Shown here: piece by piece, positions 60,344 to 64,000 of the stretch | How the letters are laid out: each line of letters begins with the position of its first letter | How positions within the stretch are numbered: the stretch's first letter is position 1 | Origin: Podospora pseudoanserina | Lineage: Eukaryota > Ascomycota > Sordariomycetes > Sordariales > Podosporaceae | NCBI RefSeq assembly: GCF_035222485.1 | Contig: NC_085922.1 | Location: 1,813,001 to 1,877,000, forward strand | Reading direction: 5' to 3' | Length of the DNA: 64,000 nucleotides | The notes under the pieces: model-generated | Told to the model about the DNA's origin: nothing | Databases searched by the model: none | What the model saw: only the letters and a program-made list of their open reading frames with translations | Program-made: the position numbers and the translations under genes

Positions 60344-60946
60344 TCAAACCAAGTGCCTCAACCCCCAAAACCCAAGACCATATATACCAATCAAAAAAAC
60401 CAAACACACTCCCGCCCTGGCCCTGTCCATCCTCTTCTTCCTCTCCCTCCTCTTCAGCACGTACAGCGACACTCTACGACAGAGTGGACACCTAAAGGTG
60501 ATTTCCAGCCAGGGAAGGATACACTTCTCTGCGTTTATACAACCGTCAACCCACCGTTTAGACATACCATTCTTTGGTCAAAACTCACTGTGAAATATAT
60601 GTCCACATTCAAGCTTAACCAACCCCCGAAGCTTAGCCTCAAAACATATAGCACACGGATCCCCTTTTTGTTGTCCCCGAGGGGCCCAGGGTCTGAATCG
60701 ATTGCGTCTGTTATCAACGACGGGAGGGTCATCAGGTGTGCAATCAATATCGTATATTATCAGCAGGAGGTGAAAGAGTATAAAAGCGAAGAATAGCTTG
60801 ACAAGTTCTCCATATTGGGGTGTGAATGGTTCGGGTGTGTTGTTGACAACGACGGGAGGGACATCAGCTGTGCAATAGGCCACGACTATTCTCACCAGGA
60901 GGTAGAGGGAGTATAAAAGGGATGAGTAGCTCGACAAGTTCTTCAT
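60344..60946 (-). CDS. Membrane RING-H2 protein with duplicated N-terminal segment
   Basis: Exons are 60946-60589 and 60528-60344, 180 residues. The RING-H2 is complete: DPCAICFEAKLRGLVKLECG, HIFHKKCILPWLEITF, CPLCRR. The intron (GTGAGT...ACGCAG) is phase 1 directly after the second His. Two or three hydrophobic stretches are present: LLYSLYLLVRIVVAYC and ELVKLFFAFILFHLLLIIYD before the RING, and VCLVFLIGIYGLGFWGL at the very end. A membrane-anchored E3 ligase is therefore likely. The N-terminal two stretches come from a 132/133-bp tandem duplication (60712-60824 and 60844-60956) whose copies differ by a one-base indel, so they are read in different frames. Another frame upstream (to 61160) reads the first copy as QNEELVELLIPFIL, so the true N-terminus is uncertain. 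Confidence 0.72.
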
Positions 60947-60956
60947 TTTGGGGTGT
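60712..60956. repeat. 132/133-bp tandem duplication
   Basis: Two direct copies, 60712-60824 and 60844-60956, share landmarks such as CGACGGGAGGG, CAGGAGGT, GTATAAAAG and GACAAGTTCT in the same order. The spacing between copies is 132 bp at one end and 133 bp at the other, showing a one-base indel. Identity is roughly 75-80 percent by eye. Confidence 0.85.
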
Positions 60957-61262
60957 TATGGTGGTTGTTGCTTGGTGGTGAGCTCGTGGCATGTACAGCG
61001 AGGAGATAAAGTCTTCTTGTGTGCAAGACGAACTTTCATGGTTGGTGGCTGAAGAGAGGCTTGATGATTTTGGCAGTTGGAAGCTCGCGGCAAAGATAGA
61101 CTTTTTGAGGCTTTTCATTTGGGAAATAAATCTTCCACATACTCTTTTTTTTAAGCACACTTCTCCGGTTGACAGAACCTATTCTCTGTCAGTACACCCG
61201 CCCATCTACTACGTCGACCACTTCATCATCCATCACCACCCTTCACCCAACCCCAACCCCAT
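60957..61262. promoter_or_regulatory. Short divergent promoter between two RING genes
   Basis: The two RING genes start head to head, 60946 (minus) and 61263 (plus), with about 316 bp between the start codons. Part of this may instead be coding for an N-terminal extension of the minus-strand gene. Confidence 0.4.
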
Positions 61263-61830
61263 ATGACATCAAGCGCACGCAAAATGAGTTCACCCCCCAC
61301 CTCCCCCCCCAATCTCACTTTCACAACCACCCTCACAACCATCCCCCTCGGATATGAAACCCGCCAAAAAATCTTCAACTTCCCCCTCCCTCCAGATTCA
61401 AGAAGATGTTTGATCTGTTTAGACAAAATCACACCCTCCCACTGGGACCGCGAAACCGTCATCAGCTGCGGGTGCTGGTTCCATGGTATGTCCCCTCACT
61501 CACAAGCACTCTCACAACCAACCACTAACACCTCTCTTACCAGAGGAATGCTTCAGTCGCGCGCTCGCCAGACAACAAGAACAAAAGACATGCCTTCACT
61601 GCCGCAAATTCATGAACCCCCTATGGATCCCCCACTGCCTTGTACCAAGCTATATCCGACAGACCCAATGTGTTCTCACCACACATGTCCAAGGCCGCCG
61701 TCACCCGACCATCACATTGACTTTTGCGGAAGAACCCGACGCCGACACTCCTCAACCGGGCCCCTCAGGAACGAATAGCGCAACAGAGGGGGATATCCCA
61801 AGTGCTGGGCAGGAGGAAAGCGAGAACTGA
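61263..61830 (+). CDS. RING-finger protein, variant C-x-C core
   Basis: Exons are 61263-61485 and 61544-61830, 169 residues. The N-terminus is Ser/Pro/Thr-rich. The RING reads RRCLICLDKITPSHWDRETV, ISCGCWFHEECFSRALA, TCLHCRKFMNP. The fourth ligand is Cys instead of His (CGCWFH), still a possible zinc ligand, so the finger is likely folded. The intron (GTATGT...TTACCAG) is phase 1 immediately after the His, at the same place as in the other RING genes of the window. The DWDRE/HWDRE stretch before the core is shared with the 16-kb gene (LRDWDREVGVV), supporting common origin. The C-terminal 60 residues are acidic and disordered. A probable E3 ligase of unknown target; an alternative start Met lies 8 codons downstream. 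Confidence 0.75.
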
Positions 61831-62162
61831 TTCAATACTCAAGAGAAAGGACAAAGTCATGAAATGTTGAGTCTCCTCGGCTTAATATGGCTGAGCGAAG
61901 GCGGGCATCTAGGCCATGCAAAGAATAGGCGCTGAATGGCAATAAGAATCGAGTCGGTACAAATACCCAGCTAGATAATATCGTCAACTCGCATGGCCTC
62001 TAAAAACAAACCACGTGCCTCCGGTTTTGGTTCGACGATGCTTCGTGATTATCCTGGAGAGAAAAAGCAGAGGGGCTTTTACGACTCTCCATCTGAAGAA
62101 AACCCTGATATCGTCCACCAGATCCTTTCCCGTGAGGAAAAAGGTTTGTCGTGAGCAGCTGG
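61831..62162. other. Convergent 3' flanks; no gene
   Basis: About 330 bp between the stops of the RING gene and cyclin C; nothing is recognisable. Confidence 0.5.
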
Positions 62163-63273
62163 TCACTTATCAAGGCCCCTCGCCTTGATAAACCTCTTAA
62201 TATTATCCCTCACAACCAAATCCTCATACTGCTCATGGCAGTCATAAAACGAGATGATCTCTTGTGTGCAGTCAATCATCCCCTCAATATCAATATTGCT
62301 CTCCGCAAGCCAGTTTGTAAACCGCTGCATTTTGGCAATCTTGGGGTCAGTGGGGTTGGACCCGTCCCCGAGCTCTCTACCCCCCTGAGAGGAGAAGTTT
62401 CCCCCAGCGAAGGACCCTTGAGGAGTCAGGTTTGGCGTTCCCGGTCCGCTGTTGCCTCCCATCGCCGCGGCCCGGGCTTGTGATTGTGCTTGGGCATGTG
62501 CTAGAGCATTAGCCGCCATTACCAACCCTCCACTGTTCCCCGCGGCATTGGCCCCTCCAGCTGCGTTTTGGCGATTGTAACATGTTATCGCCAGCAAGAT
62601 GGCTGTCAGCCCGATGATGTGCGGTGGGTATAGAAGGGGGAGGTCGGTCATGTAGTGGTCGTTGATGGCCTGCCATGCCGCTTGTGACTCCTCTGGCGTT
62701 AGATTGAATTCTCCTTGGAGTTGGGTCAGTGTGCGGTAGGGCTGGTGGACGATCAACTGGGAGCTCATCTCGGAGATGAGAAAGAACTCGCACTCGCCCA
62801 GTTTCGAGGTGTCTTGACCATGGAAGGTTTCTGGCCATAGACCTCTAGCTTCTTGGACGATGAGCCGGATGTGCTGTGGGCATTCCTCCATTTTGCAGGC
62901 GAGGTAAAGGGCGGTGGCTACGAGAAGGTAGGGGTTCGTACGGCGGATCTCGACGCGGGTGTAGAATCGTTTGAGGTAGACTTGAGCAGTTGCCAGTGCT
63001 TGTTGACGTACACCGAGGCGCTTGGCAAGACGGTTGAACTCTAATGGTTGGAGATGCTGTTAGCCACCCATGACATTGACGATGATCCAAGAAGAAGAAG
63101 AAGAAGGGCATACGTTGGTTTAAGTAGATATTAATGTGACGCAATTGCGGCAGAGGATACATGTGGACAAGATTCGGGTCCTCATCCTCAAGCTTCTGTC
63201 GCATCGCAGCCAGCTCCTCCTTGGTAAACTGCCAGTACCGCCGCTGGGTCGATTCCCAGTAATTGGCCGCCAT
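62163..63273 (-). CDS. SSN8: Cyclin C, RNA polymerase II holoenzyme (Mediator kinase module)
   Basis: Exons are 63273-63114 and 63040-62163, 345 residues. The start MAANYWESTQRRYWQFTKEE is diagnostic of Ssn8/cyclin C. The first cyclin box follows (LAKRLGVRQQALATAQVYLK, RFYTRVEIRRTNPYLLVATA, LYLACKMEECPQHI), then the second box (FFLISEMSSQLIVHQPYRTL, YPPHIIGLTAILLAI). A fungal-specific Ala/Gly/Asn-rich insert separates the last helices (TNWLAESNIDIEGMIDCTQE). It partners Cdk8/Ssn3 in the Mediator kinase module and also acts in stress responses. The intron (GTATGC...CATTAG) joins in phase at NQ|QFNRLAK. It is convergent with the RING gene at 61.3 kb. Confidence 0.96.
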
Positions 63274-64000
63274 GTTTGATGTTGTAAAAGAGCCATCTGC
63301 CCGCAGCTTCTGAGGCTTGTATCACCGAAAAACAAATAAGGCTGTCATTGGAAGTGTGGATCTCTGGGAAGCCGTTTGCTGGCAACAGATGATGGTGTAA
63401 TTATTGTTCTTTTTAAGCAGGGGCTGCTGTATTGACAGGCCGCATCTTATCGCGTTGCCCGATCGCGCGAGGCTACCGACCATCAGCGGCCTGGCCGAGG
63501 CTGGCCAATGAGTGGACAGGGAATAGGATGACGCGCGTGGACCAGAGTGGGGTAAGAGTGACAAACAGCTTCTTGGCTTCCAGGTCACGAGGTACCTCTT
63601 AACAGTTTTCTTGGCCAGCGCGGGGATGTTGCGGGCAAGCAGCTTGTAAAAAGGAGGTCAAAGTACGTAACAACTGGTCTTGGCTGTTTAGAAGAAAGTT
63701 CTATTGAATATTGCGTTTTGTATATAAAGAGCCTCTGCTCAGCTGAGCGAGTTGATGGAAGGTACCTTGACTCAAATATAGATATCTGATATCTAGGTTG
63801 TTATCTCGTGCTCAATTCATTGGACACCTGCTTTCGGCCCGCCTTTTGGTTTCTGCCGCTGTCCACCCCTTGCGGATCCCGAACACCCCAAGATTTCCCG
63901 GCAACAACAGCCTCGAAGCTGTGAAAGAAGAGGGTCCCTCTATATTTTTCGATTCTTATCGCAACCGCCATGCAACAACCAGACAGTCGGAGCTGAACCT
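63274..64000. other. Upstream region of SSN8 to window end
   Basis: About 730 bp without a recognisable gene; it includes the SSN8 promoter. No element can be named. Confidence 0.45.

Overview
The window is a piece of a filamentous ascomycete nuclear genome, most likely Sordariales or a close relative. The housekeeping genes carry short introns (about 45-100 nt) with GTATGT, GTAAGT or GTGAGT donors and CTAAC/CTGAC-like branch sites. Coding DNA is GC-rich, protein families specific to Pezizomycotina are present (PtaB-type LIM-binding protein, HbrB, GON7, fungal Hook), and one AT-rich block near 42.4-43.5 kb looks like an old repeat altered by RIP. No organism name can be fixed from sequence alone.

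Layout. 0-3.2 kb: 3' part of VPS39/VAM6 (+). 3.4-3.65: GON7 (-). 4.3-7.3: HbrB/Bit61-type TORC2 subunit (+), with an apparent one-base frameshift in a G-run. 8.9-11.5: LIM-binding transcriptional cofactor PtaB type (-). 13.6: a possible small spliced gene. 14.3-16.8: two RING-finger genes (-), the first degenerate. 18.3-18.9: ATG8 (-), divergent from HEM13 (20.0-21.3, +). 21.6-22.3: SWIM zinc-finger protein, Sws1-like (+). 22.6-23.75: RPN8 (-). 24.4: secreted I9-type proteinase inhibitor (+). 26-29.2: HookA-type dynein adaptor (+). 29.8-33.8: four RING-type loci in tandem, all (-), roughly 0.9-1.0 kb apart and in different states of decay. 34.7-35.9: BTB/POZ protein (-). 36-39.3: no recognisable gene. 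39.4-40.05: conserved fungal protein (-). 40-47: gene-poor, with the AT-rich block. 47.0: small mitochondrial protein (+). 48.0-52.5: JmjC protein with cysteine-rich zinc domains (-). 53.2-54.4: COQ2 (+). 54.9-55.6: RPS23 (-). 56.05-56.96: fungal protein of unknown function (+). 58.3-59.3: ADK1 (+). 60.3-61.8: a divergent pair of RING genes. 62.2-63.3: cyclin C, SSN8 (-).

The core genes are ordinary cell functions (vacuole fusion, TOR, autophagy, proteasome, haem, ubiquinone, translation, Mediator) with no shared pathway. The unusual part is the RING set. Eight loci encode small RING-like proteins with little similarity outside the RING. In five of them (16, 32, 33, 60 and 61 kb), and probably in the 31 kb locus, a phase-1 intron falls directly after the residue at metal-ligand position 5. 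This points to one dispersed, fast-evolving gene family. Several copies have lost zinc ligands or reading frame, and a BTB gene sits beside the main array. I regard this as the most interesting system in the window.
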